Positions 1-9,835 of a stretch of 36,318 bases of DNA are shown piece by piece. Below the pieces are notes generated by a model. That model saw only the letters and a list, made by a program, of their open reading frames with translations. It was not told where the DNA came from and ran no database searches. The stretch comes from Mucidula mucida. Its lineage: Eukaryota > Basidiomycota > Agaricomycetes > Agaricales > Physalacriaceae. Positions within the stretch are counted from its first letter, which is position 1, and each line of letters starts with the position of its first letter. The stretch lies in assembly GCA_015501055.1 (NCBI GenBank), contig JADNYV010000344.1:1-36318 (forward strand), in the 5' to 3' direction. A program made the position numbers and the translations under genes.

Positions 1-455
1 TGCTCTCGCTTCGCTTTCCTTCCCTTACCGTACCTCTAATTCACTCCCCACTCCTTTCGATTCCTCTTGCTTTTTGTGCCATATCATTATCGCTTTTGTG
101 TTGCATGCTTTCGTGTTTTGCGTACTGTACTGTCTCGTAGTATGAGTTGTATCATTATTAAATGTGTCGTATCATCACTGTCAGGTGTGAATTTTGAGCT
201 GTTTCTTGCGGGCAGAATATGCCCAGAAATCATTCGATATGCAGCAGGAAAGGAGTGATCATTCTCAGTTAATTATGCACCAAGTACCACCCGAAGTGTT
301 CATAATCTAAATTGGGTGTCGAGGGACCTCTTTCATTACTGTTAATGTGACAAAAGTGGGTAACTCGTCTAAAGTGAGCACATTAGGCTAATTTCTCGCA
401 TTTCGGCTGTATTGGCGACAACTTACCGCGGGAGGGTTTTCCTGATGTCCGCAAC
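1..455. other. Gene-poor left edge
   Basis: Pyrimidine-rich opening followed by AT-rich sequence with stops in all frames. I recognise no protein. The part from about 387 is open in the frame of the next gene after an acceptor-like cattag, so the first exon or exons of that gene may lie here. Confidence 0.4.
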
Positions 456-1042
456 ATGATGGCGCATGATGGCGGCTCCAAAGCTGATGCCAATCTCCAG
501 GTCTGGCGCCCCGACCGTGAGTACAGATAATGCCGTGTTTCTACAAACGAATTAAATCATCCGGGACAGTCCCAAGCGGCTGGTCTTATTTGGGCCAGAG
601 CTGGAGCACTAACGACACTGCGCCCCAGGCCATAATCGTCCGTCCTCTAGAGGCCGACACACTCAAAGATATCATGACTTGGGAGTGCGTCTGGACTGAC
701 ACCGGGTCCGGAAAGTCTTGGAACTTCGCTCTCTGGCGCGGTGTACCACCCAACAACAACTACGTTGTATTTGGGGGGATATTCATCAGAACCCCGAAGA
801 GTGGAGGGTACCCGAAACCAGATTGGGTACAGTCGAATGGTATCAAGGCTGTCAGGAAGGATGACCAGACGACTTGGGTTTGGGATGACAACGGTGTTGG
901 CGCGGATAGAGGTGGGAGTGTGTGGCGCACGACCGGCGCCTCTGGTGTCCCTACCAACGTGATTATTCCTATCGAAGGACACGGCCAAGTTCCCCAGGAC
1001 CTCGCCTATTTGTTGGATCGTTCCAAGGTTACTCAGACGTAA
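456..1042 (+). CDS. DUF946/VPS62-like domain protein
   Basis: Two exons are proposed, 456-516 and 570-1042, joined by a 53-nt GT-AG intron at 517-569 that keeps the frame and gives 177 residues. The N-terminal part reads DGGSKADANLQVWRPD followed by LPSGWSYLGQSW, matching the family pattern of a Trp-Arg-Pro strand followed by a Gly-Trp/Tyr...Leu-Gly motif. A second copy of the blade start, WVWDDNGVGADRGGSVWR, lies near residues 128-145. This resembles the plant and fungal DUF946/VPS62 fold; the biochemical role of that family is unclear. No signal peptide or membrane segment is visible. The ATG at 456 is the first in-frame Met, but the frame stays open back to 387, so an upstream exon is possible. 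The family call is from pattern memory. Confidence 0.55.
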
Positions 1043-1229
1043 AGTCTTACTGCTATTCCTTCAAAGTTTTCTAAGTCGCGTATCGTTCCAACTTTTGTAC
1101 TTTTCGAAAAGAGTCGCTCGTAGTTCAACCTGCTTGCTTACGACTTTACTTACTGTCTTTCTCAATCATACCTTTTTGAAATTTCAGCGACTGCACTGAG
1201 TCCAGATTGTCGTGTTCACTCCTGCAGCC
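1043..1229. other. Intergenic spacer
   Basis: Downstream sequence of the DUF946-like gene. No coding signal is seen; it runs into the degenerate left end of the relic gene. Confidence 0.4.
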
Positions 1230-1291
1230 AAGCCGCTCCAGTGATCAAGTGCCTGTCATTATTGTTCTCCCCAGCCGTCATGAAAGACATA

Positions 1292-2020
1292 CAGTGACGG
1301 CCAAAATATAGTGACCACCTTGATGATTGCCGTTTTGAGCCGGGTAGAGGCTGAAGCCACTTAGATCTTTTTATGTATGCTGAATATAGAGGCTGAAGCC
1401 ACTTAGATCTTTTTATGTATGCTGAATATCATCAACTAGGAGCTCATTTGCACACTTGAAGCCATGCAAGCTCTATGAAGAGCACAAGGAAAATGAGATT
1501 CAAAAAGGGGGTCTAAAATTAGAAATTGCTGTGGTGATATGAGAGGAAATCTGAGCTCAGAGCCAGAAGGAGCTCGTAAATGCAAGCCTAATGGACCTAA
1601 GAATCATGTAAATCCGTTGAGAAATGGGTGCGCTATGCAGCGCGGAAGTTGGCCATTTTAACGGGTTTTACCGTAAAAGTGATCAAAATTGATCAAAATG
1701 GCCAACTTCCGCGCTGCATAGCGCACCCATTTCTCAACGGATTTACATGATTCTTAGGTCCATTAGGCTCGCATTTACGAGCTCTTTCTGGCTCTGAGCT
1801 CAGATTTCCTCTCATATCACCACAGCAATTTCTAATTTTAGACCCCCTTTTTGAATCTCATTTTTCTTGTGCTCTTCATAGAGCTTGTATGGCTTCAAGT
1901 GTGCAAATGAGCTCCTAGTTGATGGTATTCAGCATACACAAAAAGATCTAAGTGGCTTCAGCCTCTACCCGGCTCAAAACGGCAATCATCAAGGTGGTCG
2001 CTATATTTTGGCCGTCACTG
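1292..2020. mobile_element. Fold-back MITE, Tc1/mariner type, TA target site
   Basis: A giant inverted repeat. The left arm 1292-1659 and right arm 1695-2020 are near-perfect reverse complements, 326 nt each once a 42-nt duplication in the left arm is removed, around a spacer of about 35 nt. The tips read CAGTGACGGCCAAAATATAG, close to the classical Tc1 terminus (CAGTGCTGGCC...), and are flanked by TA on both sides (1290-1291 and 2021-2022). The intact paralogues carry gacatatatggc at this point, exactly the empty site predicted by a TA duplication. There is no transposase gene, so it is non-autonomous. The near identity of the arms suggests recent insertion or gene conversion. Confidence 0.9.
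1345..1428. repeat. 42-nt tandem duplication inside the MITE left arm
   Basis: The 42-nt unit at 1345-1386 is repeated at 1387-1428 (agaggctgaagccacttaga and what follows). The right arm has one copy only, so the duplication arose after the inverted repeat formed. Confidence 0.9.
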
Positions 2021-2308
2021 TATATGGCAAACGGAAGTGCACTACGCGTTCTTTCCTCCACATCAATTTGCTCTTACCAACGATTCACAGTGTCATTGAA
2101 GCAGTAACTCAGCCCGTCATCAGACTGCTTTCAAAGAAACCTCACCTCCAGACGCCCGTTATTAGGCCCTTTGTTGTGTCTACTATGAATCCATATCCTC
2201 GACGCGCCTGTTGTCCGGGCAGTTGGCAGGCCTAGTAGGAAGTTATGGAGAAAAGGGAACTTGACACATATCGCCTGTCGCTTTTGGTACGTAATGCAGT
2301 CCATTGTT
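2021..2308 (+). other. Relic gene segment between the two insertions
   Basis: Holds the end of relic exon 1, the intron-like stretch with its cacag acceptor near 2089, and most of relic exon 2. No independent gene. Confidence 0.6.
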
Positions 2309-2319
2309 GATGGTGCCAG

Positions 2320-2900
2320 TAGTGATCTGCTGGCTCTGGCTTCAACCCTGGGCCAGCCGTGTTCAAGCCGGGCCGTAACGACGACTTGATAGAGCCTACG
2401 GCCTGGCTTCACATTCTGCAGGCCGTAAGCCAGCCTTAAGGCCATGGCTTTGGTGGTGTGTTCAAACACTCCAGTCTTGAGGTGTGTGGACGATTGGAAT
2501 ACCTGTTGAGTCGCTCATGCTGACGTCTTTCATGACTTTCAGTCTCTCTCCGCATTGGTAGCACTCATGACGGGTGATTCAGTCAACTGGTGCGGTACAA
2601 TGAGAGACAATACACAAAGTCTTAATGCAGATTTCACACAGTTGTGTTGCCAGGCAATAACAAGTGATTCCGGAGTTACACTCACAGCTCACAAATAGAA
2701 CATACTCCTCCATTTAACAAAATTTGGGCACCCGCTTATGCCCGCCTCATCCCGCCGCCATCCCGCCCTAAGCCACGGCTCAGACCAGAGCCAGCCGTGA
2801 GTTATGTCTCTGGCCTAGCTTAGGAGATGGCAAAGCCAGAGCTTTGGAAAGCCAAGCCAAGCCGGCGGCTTCAGGCCAAAGCCGGGCCAGCAGATCACTA
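2320..2900. mobile_element. Second TIR element (MITE-like), possibly Mutator-like
   Basis: Ends are inverted repeats: TAGTGATCTGCTGGC at 2320 and its complement ending at 2900, then imperfect GGCTTGGCC-rich subterminal repeats. The 11 nt directly outside each end agree at 9 of 11 positions (gatggtgccag at 2309-2319, gaccgtgccag at 2901-2911). A 9-11 bp target duplication is the Mutator-like pattern; hAT elements normally make 8 bp, so the superfamily is uncertain. The interior is GC-rich with no transposase reading frame, so it is non-autonomous. It lies in the same relic gene as the Tc1-type MITE. Confidence 0.65.
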
Positions 2901-2960
2901 GACCGTGCCAGAGGGGATGGTGGAGATCCAAGTGAAATTGATATCCATTAAGCTTCTCTT

Positions 2961-3615
2961 TGGCACTCGTAACATTGTCAAAACACTCCGCTCAAGGTAT
3001 CGTCAGACCCAGAACATCCCACAAAGCAGATCTGCCGTTTTCCAACTCGCATTTGTTGAACCGTCCAGTGAACGCATTACATCAGCCATTTCGCCGTTTA
3101 TTTTCCGTCATGTCCATGCGCGAGCGATGCCACACCAAGCATAGTCTTGGTGCTGGAACGTGCTCCCAAATTCTGGACGAGGATTTGGTGCGCCACACTT
3201 TGGTCAGAGGCCCCAGTACTTTCCACTTGAAGCAAGACTGTTAATACATGTGAGTTAGATAGACTAAGTACCACTCCCTGGAGATTTTTGCACGGGAAGG
3301 TTGTTCTTATCAAGGCCTCGACCCAGAATCTCACAACTAGGAGGCGGATATGAACCGATGATTCTGCAGAAACTCTAGTAACGATGTAAGCGTATTTCGC
3401 TGCTCTTCTTTGTATTAGATGTGTGGCTCTCAATCACAGCAAGCTGAACTTTCCTGCATTTGTGTTTGTCATTTTCAAATTTCTATAGGCAAATGGTGGC
3501 ACGTCATTGCTCGTGTACAACTGCAGTCCATAGTAGCGGCATGATGGGCATACATTGCATGAAGGGATGATGATAGATAGAGGACCATACAACGATATAC
3601 ACTGCATTCAAGCAT
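2961..3615. other. Intergenic, 3' side of eL24
   Basis: Several short open frames on both strands, none with family motifs or a convincing splice pattern. Probably relic or intergenic sequence. Confidence 0.4.
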
Positions 3616-4222
3616 TTACCGTCCTCCCTTGCCACCCTTCATCTGCTGCTTGGACACCTTGGGTCCAGAGGGTCCGGAGGGTCGTGCAGTCTAATCACAA
3701 TCAAAATCAATGATGGTTCACGAATAAAGGGTTGGTCACCGACCTTTGGCTTCTTGGCCTCCTTGTCCTTCTTCTCAGCCTTCGCCTTTGTGATTGCAGC
3801 AGTCCGTGCCTGTGCACGGGCGGCGGCGGTCTGGTTGCGCTTGGCGGCGATGGCGGAAAGATCAGCACCGACGATGCCACGCTGGTGCTTCACCGTTCGG
3901 CGCGAGCGCTTCTTGGCGACCTCTTCTGTGATACCCTTCTTGTGCATGCGACGGTACACCTGTGTCCAGGCGATCTTGCGCGGGTTTTTGCGCTGCAGGA
4001 AGAGCGAGGCATTTTTTGACGTGGCGAAGCGGAAGACCTGGATATGCGTCGGTAAATAATCCGTAATGATGGGTGTACGCGGAACGCACTTTGCTGTCGC
4101 CACGAACGAAAAGTTTGCCCTTGGAGGGATAGATACGGTATCCGGAGAAAGAGTCAATCTCGACCTTCTACACTCGCCTGTGAGCACTCTAGATGAGGCA
4201 GAATCGAATGAACACGTACCAT
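3616..4222 (-). CDS. RPL24: 60S ribosomal protein eL24
   Basis: Component of the large ribosomal subunit. Four coding exons on the minus strand: 4220-4222, 4090-4167, 3744-4037 and 3616-3690, with introns of 52, 52 and 53 nt, give 149 residues, a normal length for eL24. The N-terminus encodes KVEIDSFSGYRIYPSKGK followed by LFVRGDSKVFRFATSKNAS, the hallmark eL24 zinc-ribbon-like domain. The middle has WTQVYRRMHKKG and a basic Lys/Arg/Ala-rich helix, and the end is SKQQMKGGKGGR. The first coding exon is only the ATG codon, directly followed by gtacgt; the next exon starts AAG GTC GAG. This is a common layout in fungal ribosomal protein genes. Confidence 0.96.
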
Positions 4223-4504
4223 CTATAATCGCAATGAAAAAGCAACAAAAAAGTCAGCGTCCGTCCGTCCATCATCCACAGCATCCAGCCAAATTTATGT
4301 CTCCGTCAAACGAATTCGGTATCGTTGAAACCGTATCCATCTAGCAGTTCCCCAGCAGCCGGTAGACGTGAATTTGTGCTCACCTTGAGGTAAGTTTTGT
4401 CGTTGAGCGGTCGGTTAAGCGTCCAGGCAGCATGACACAAGCCTTCGGCTTGAGCCGATACCGTGCGAATCTCCTTCCGCATTCGTAAAGTCACGTGCAC
4501 TCAC

Positions 4505-4545
4505 TCAGGACGCGACTTCGGACCAGGCAACTTGGACGGAGCCAT
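4505..4545 (-). other. Possible first exon of a short unrecognised gene or eL24 leader ORF
   Basis: A minus-strand ATG at 4545 opens MAPSKLPGPKSRPE and meets a strong donor gtgagt at 4504. A downstream open stretch near 4382-4450 (LNRPLNDKTYLK) ends at another donor, gtgagc. I could not join these in one frame or name a family, so it may be an upstream ORF in the eL24 leader. Confidence 0.2.
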
Positions 4546-5158
4546 ATTAATGACGAACAGCTCGCTTGTTCTCCGCTGCTCGTCGTGCCTTGGACATATT
4601 CCCGCCTCCAACCACCTCCATTTCCCAAGGTGCTGCCAATGGGTACGGCACGGCCTACGGTTGTAAACACAAATGCATCAACATTTACTGGAGCCTCGCC
4701 GATTCCCGCCACGTCCTTCGGCCATCGCTATCCTCATTAGGCAACGTAGCCGCTCTCCCTCGCGTTAATGGCCATCCCGCTGTCTATCTTACAAATGTAA
4801 AATAGCGCTGGAAAGGTGATTGAATGTCTGCCTACGGGTATGCGGCTCGCCATCCTGGAACGCGGTAAAGCATGAAGTCTGTCATGACTCATGCGCGCCC
4901 TCCTCGCGGATCGATTTAGCCTGATGTTTTTCTACCCTCCCCATGTAGCCCTTCCATTTGGGCGCCAGCGCTGTTTCAACTTTCGACAAGGAAATTGCTG
5001 TGACATCGTGATATCAGCGGGACAGATCTGACAAGAGTGCGATGGGCGCTCATGTGCGTTTACCGGCAGCTCAAACCCCATCACCGACCGAATCGGCATA
5101 TCATGCCCTTCCTCTTCTCGGTTTCCCTGTTTTCGTTGCACTTGCTTCGACAGGCCTT

Positions 5159-5164
5159 TATATA
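5159..5164 (+). promoter_or_regulatory. TATA-like box of the reductase gene
   Basis: TATATA in ctttatatactg, 76 nt upstream of the proposed start codon at 5240. Confidence 0.4.
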
Positions 5165-5239
5165 CTGCACGGGGTTACTTGATATGACTTTTGACTCGAA
5201 CGTGTTTTGGCAACGACCACTTTTTTATCTCTCCTTAGG

Positions 5240-8200
5240 ATGCTCTCGCGAACACCTCAAGGCTTCAATCATGCTACATTTTCTTCACCACCTGTGGATG
5301 GTTCCTTGTCGATACCAGAGCTCTTCGACTACAATGGTCTACACAGTCCCGATCATCCAGCCTTTGTCTACTCAGACAAATCTGTACGACGGACGATAAC
5401 TTGGTCTCATGCATCGCGTGCTGTGAACAGAGCTGCCTCATTCATTCGGCAACAAGTCGAACAGAACGGACCACACAATGACCGAAGCATAGTCATCGCG
5501 ATTCTTGCCAACCTGGGTACGTCCTATTCTACTTGTCGGACTGCACGGTTTACTCTTGCTAATTATAACAAACTCAAAGATACCTTCACGTCTTCAACAA
5601 TGATCATGGGAATCTTACGCGCGGGGTACCAAGCATTTCCCATATCAACGAGACACTCCCCGGACAGCATTGCGCAGCTCCTCCTCCGGACGCGTTCCAA
5701 GTTTCTCATCATCGGGCGCGATCCAGCGTCCTTGGAACTCGCCACGTCCGCATGCGCGCTCCCGTCGATCGGTGGCGTCGTAGGCGATTTTGTCACAAAG
5801 CTGTCGCCGATCTCGTGGGAGGACATCCACGTCCACGCGGACGCGCCGTTTAGCCGTGTACCCCCACACCATCCAAGCCCGACCGACCTCGCGCTCATTC
5901 TGCACTCGTCAGGTAACGGCAATTCTCGCGTTGTTATATCCGCGCTGACCCTGACCCGCGCTCTACAGGAACAACGTCGTCATCGCCAAAGATCGTTCGA
6001 ATAACACATCTCGCGTTATTGCAATGGGGCATACATCCTTGTGCGTCCTGTTCCCCTCTCTAGTGCGGTCCAGCGCTATATTTATTGTGTCCCACGTATA
6101 GATTACGGAGACACGGATCTGAGCAGCCACACTATCTCAGCGCATGCCCATCCATTGAACTGTAAGTGCTTCTCTCATCGAAGTACATCACAGTCTGATC
6201 GGCCTCCGTCTCAAGATGCTATAGGTGTTGTACCAGTCCTATGGTCGGTATGTAACCAATCGTTCTGATTATCATTTGAGCCTGACACTATGAACGTAGG
6301 CGTGCACAGGCCTAACGCTTGCCGTCTTCCCGCCGAGCGCGTGGTCCCCGGAACCGAATCCTGATGATGTCCTGTACGCGGCAGTCGAGACGGGCTGTTC
6401 GGTCTTGCTGTGCGTTCCATCGCTGCTCGAGGTGAGTAAGATCTGCAGCGGTGACACGACTCCGTGATGCTGATATCCTCCACAGGGATGGGCTCGGAAT
6501 CCGCAGTGTGTGGACGCGTTGAAGGGGTTTGAGGCTGTGGTATGGTTACCGGTTTTTCGTTCAAGGAAGCATACAAGCTCATCTTTGGGAAAAGTTTTCT
6601 GCAGGTGCGGTTTTGAGGAAGCGACCGGGCGATTTTCTGTGGAACAGTGGTGTTCGTCTACAGAATATCTATGGCGCGTAAGTGTCCACCTGCTGGGGCT
6701 TACTACTGATGCTGACTGGATCTTTTCAGTACGGAATTTGGCGTCGTTAGCAACTTTCTTAAATCTAGTGAGTAATGCCGTTTGCTTTCACGCTTGATTG
6801 TTCACAAAGCTTTGAGATTCAGATCGTAATGCCGACGAATCAAATGCTTGGGACTACTTCAAAGTAAGCTGGTGATAGCTTTCAAATACGCATCGAGCTA
6901 ACATCTTCTCTAGTTCTCATCAAATTGTATACCTAAAATGGTGCCGCAGGGCGGAAATGTATATCATTTGTTCTTGATGGTACGTTGTGTTTAGCAAACG
7001 TATAAACAATCCTCACATCTGACAAAGGCTTGTCCAACACACGCACTCAACGTCATCAATGTGGAATGTCGTGGATCCCATTACTACGATACGCACGACC
7101 TGTTAATGCAACATCCGACTGATCCTACATTGTGGCGCCTTTATGGAAGAACTGACGATATCATTCAGCATTCGAGTGGATACAAGGTGAGTTTCCGTCG
7201 CAGTGGAGGTCGTAGGCGTGTACTGAGGTGGTTGCATAGACGAATCCTATTCCGATAGGTGCAGTGTTCATCGTCTCCTATTACGCCACATCTGATCATC
7301 ATTATTTTACTTTTGCACAGAGGACATAATATCACGACACCACAATATCAAGGCTTGTCTGATGTTCGGACACAGCAGACGATTCTCTGGTTTGCTTGTC
7401 GAACCGCATCCACAATTCGTTACAGAGGATCCAATACTATTATCTGGATTCATCGAGGATATCTGGTTTGCGTTCTGTTTCCAACTCATTTCATCGAGCC
7501 TAAGCTCTTGCTTTCAAGGCCCGTCGTCGACGAAGCTAATCGCGCTTCTGCTAATCACTCGAAAATCTGCAAAGACATGATCATGGTCACGAACTCGTCA
7601 AAGCCATTCAGACTTACGTCAAAACGGACGGTGGATCGTGATACTGTCAACAAGGAATACGAAGACGAGATTGATGCCCTCTATCGTGCCGTCGACCCTC
7701 CCAGTCCTTTGGGTTCTCCGACAGAATCGCCACACATCGGTTTCGAGGAAACCGACTCGATAAAACTCGCGCGGATGGCTGTCGAGAAGTACATATCTGA
7801 GCCGCTTTCAGATGACGAGGATCTCTTCCAAGCCGGCTGTGATAGGTTCGTTTCCTCCCCCTCAATCCACTGCTGCTCTAACTCATCGACAGCCTGCAAG
7901 CAACGTGGATCCGCAACGTCATATGCAATGTCCTGCACCACAACCTCAAAGTCTCCACGCGCAATATCCCCTATAACGTCGTCTACATCAATCCCACCAT
8001 CCGCAAGCTCGGTGTGTATGTCGCGCAGGTCGTGCGCTACGGCCAGGCAGCAGTCGCGTTGTGTACAGGCTCGAGCCGGATTGGCGAGATGGAGTCGATG
8101 GTGCGCAAGTATGGCGCAGACTTTTCGCGCCGCGTTCCTGCGACACTGCCGCCGCCGCCGCGCCGGCCAGGGGAGGTTGTGCTGTTGACGGGGAGCACAG

Positions 8201-9461
8201 GGTCTCTGGGGTCGCACCTGCTTGAGCTGCTGGTGAAGGACCCGGCTGTGCAGTGCGTGTATGCGTTGAACAGGCGGGACTCGAAGGGGTATCGTTCGGT
8301 GTATATCCGCCAGGCGACGGCGTTCAAGGATCGGGATCTGGACTATTCGATTTTGAATTTTGAGAAGTTGCAGTTGCTGGAAGGGAATTTGGCGGAAGAG
8401 TGTTTTGGGCTTGAGGAGCATGTCTTTGAGGAACTGCGCCGTGAAGTTACGTGCATTATTCACAATAGTAAGTTTGATGTGTTCATCATAACATTGGGCG
8501 GGGAGTTCATTTGTTCAACAAGGCTGGTCGCTTAATTTTGGAACGACGTTGTCATCTCTAGAGCCATTGATTACTGGAACGCGCCGCTTAATCGACTTTG
8601 CGCTTTCCTCTGAACAACGCGTGCCGCCAAAGTTGGTCTTTGTGAGCACGTTGACGTTTTTGAGTGCGTCGAGATTCCCGTCACAAATCCTAGGAGTGCT
8701 TTCGATTGACCTTTTTGGTAGATTGGCCTTCCGGATCCGCAGTCCCAGAAGGTCCTAACGAACGACCGTCTACAGCCTTGGGCACAGGATATACCGAATC
8801 CAAATGGATCGCAGAGAGCGTCCTCGTAAAAGCTGCGGAACAAACAGACCTTCAAGTCTCCATCATCCGCATCGGCCAGCTCTCCGGTGGCCCCAACGGG
8901 TCCTGGAATCCCAAAGAGTGGCTCCCGTCATTAATCAGGTCTGCGCAAGTCGTGCAGTGCATGCCGAGTCCAGTCGGGGTACGTGCTCCCTCTCCTCTCT
9001 TCGTCTCTCCCACAGCCCACCAACACAGCATACTTTACTAGCTCCTCGCCTGGATGCCCGTGCACTTGGCAGCCGCAGCCATCCTCGAAATGCGCCACAG
9101 TCCGCACCCGTTTATGAATCTCACGCATCCGGATCCGGTGCCGGCTGGGGCCGTCTTTCAGGCGCTCGCAGATAAGCTGCAGGTGCCGCTGGTGGACTAT
9201 GCGGAGTGGCTGATGACGCTGGAGGCGTCTATGCGCGCGGGGCGGTCGTTGACGTCCATGTCTTTGCTCGACTTTTACCGCACGGCGTATCGTCCTCCGT
9301 CGGGGGATGTCTCTAGTGAGGCGTTTGGGATGGCGCGTGCGGATACTGCTTGCGCGAGGGAAGCTGCGCCGCTGGTGCATAGCAGTATAGCCAGACTCGG
9401 TCCTGAGGATGTAGATAGTTGGGTACGGTATTGGCGCAGAATAGGGCTTCTAACGCGTTGA
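5240..9461 (+). CDS. Adenylate-forming reductase (NRPS-like, A-T-R)
   Basis: Activates a carboxylic or amino acid as its adenylate, loads it on a carrier domain and releases it by NAD(P)H reduction. Nineteen exons can be joined (ends 5516, 5580-5912, 5969-6040, 6102-6161, 6225-6247, 6300-6431, 6486-6539, 6595-6677, 6730-6767, 6823-6863, 6914-6979, 7028-7186, 7240-7258, 7321-7465, 7519-7845, 7893-8467, 8523-8663, 8722-8978, 9042-9461). They sum to 3222 nt, 1073 residues, with no frame break. A domain: HSSGTTSSSPK near 201-211, YGATEFG 343-349, GRTDDIIQHSSGYK 433-446. Carrier: DEDLFQAGCDSLQATW with Ser610, whose codon is split AG|C by an intron. Reductase: LTGSTGSLGSHL near 708, then Tyr872-x3-Lys876 (YTESK). 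There is no condensation domain. Length and order fit basidiomycete adenylate-forming reductases; the substrate cannot be read from the sequence. Confidence 0.92.
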
Positions 9462-9835
9462 CAATACACTCTATCACAATCTGCAAAAGGTTGAGCCCTT
9501 TCTAAGATTGCCTGTTTTGTAGCTCTTATTAAGTCTTAATGGTCTTCTTGTATTGGCCTTGATCAACTTCTGTCCCACCATTGAATCTGCCACTGTGCTA
9601 CCTCAGAACATTGCTTGCCTTTCCTGGGGATAAATGTGTTCCTGAATTACAAGCAGGGTATCCGGGCAAGAAACATCATATACATAGCAAAGAGTAGAAA
9701 CAAAGAAGTCCGAACACAGTACCACCCGCCCGCAAGGTGTATTAAATCCTGGAATCATTTACTCCATGTGAGGAAGAAAACTAAGACTATGGGCATAGAT
9801 ACAACCACGACGGGAAGGAATACAGAAGGAACAGA
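9462..9835. other. Convergent 3' spacer
   Basis: 374 nt between the stop codons of the plus-strand reductase gene and the minus-strand v-SNARE gene; both 3' UTRs should lie here. No gene seen. Confidence 0.5.

Larger units (their letters stand above)
1230..2960 (+). pseudogene. Decayed third copy of the 14.3-16.5 kb gene family, split by two transposons
   Basis: Outside the two inserted elements, short blocks match the paired genes at 14355-14904 and 15915-16473 in order. Before the first insertion the relic encodes PAVMKDI (intact copy PAVMEDI), directly followed after it by YGKRK (intact YGKPK). Further on it has FVVSTMNPYP near 2169-2200 (intact FVLSTSNPYP). Then comes diverged sequence matching the GRPKKLKL...CLDTYPPSP part near 2230-2300, and VPEG right after the second element (intact VAEG). 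An in-frame stop follows the Ser-Leu-Lys-Gln at the start of exon 2, and frames drift, so it is dead. The outer limits are approximate: upstream of about 1260 and downstream of about 2925 the match is too weak to place the ends. Confidence 0.72.
4223..5239. other. Divergent promoter region between eL24 and the reductase gene
   Basis: Upstream region of both flanking genes. It contains an AG just before the eL24 ATG, a short minus-strand start exon candidate (4505-4545) and a TATA-like box at 5159-5164. Directly before the reductase ATG lies ctccttag, which could be a 5' UTR intron acceptor. No recognisable protein otherwise. Confidence 0.45.

Noticed and set aside
1885..2235. 116-codon plus-strand ORF
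   Set aside because: It runs from the MITE right arm into relic flanking sequence; it has no family motif and crosses an element boundary.
6540..6594. Apparent frameshift in the reductase A domain
   Set aside because: A 55-nt intron with gtatgg donor and gaaaag acceptor joins FEAV to FSAGAVLRKRPGDF in frame.
7259..7320. Apparent frame break after the NPIPI motif of the reductase
   Set aside because: A 62-nt GT-AG intron gives NPIPIEDIISRHHN in frame with the rest.
7681..8463. 260-codon minus-strand ORF
   Set aside because: Antisense shadow of the carrier and reductase domains, caused by GC-rich codons; Arg/Gln-rich without motifs.
8931..9380. 149-codon minus-strand ORF
   Set aside because: Antisense to the reductase C-terminus; Arg/His-rich composition typical of a shadow frame.
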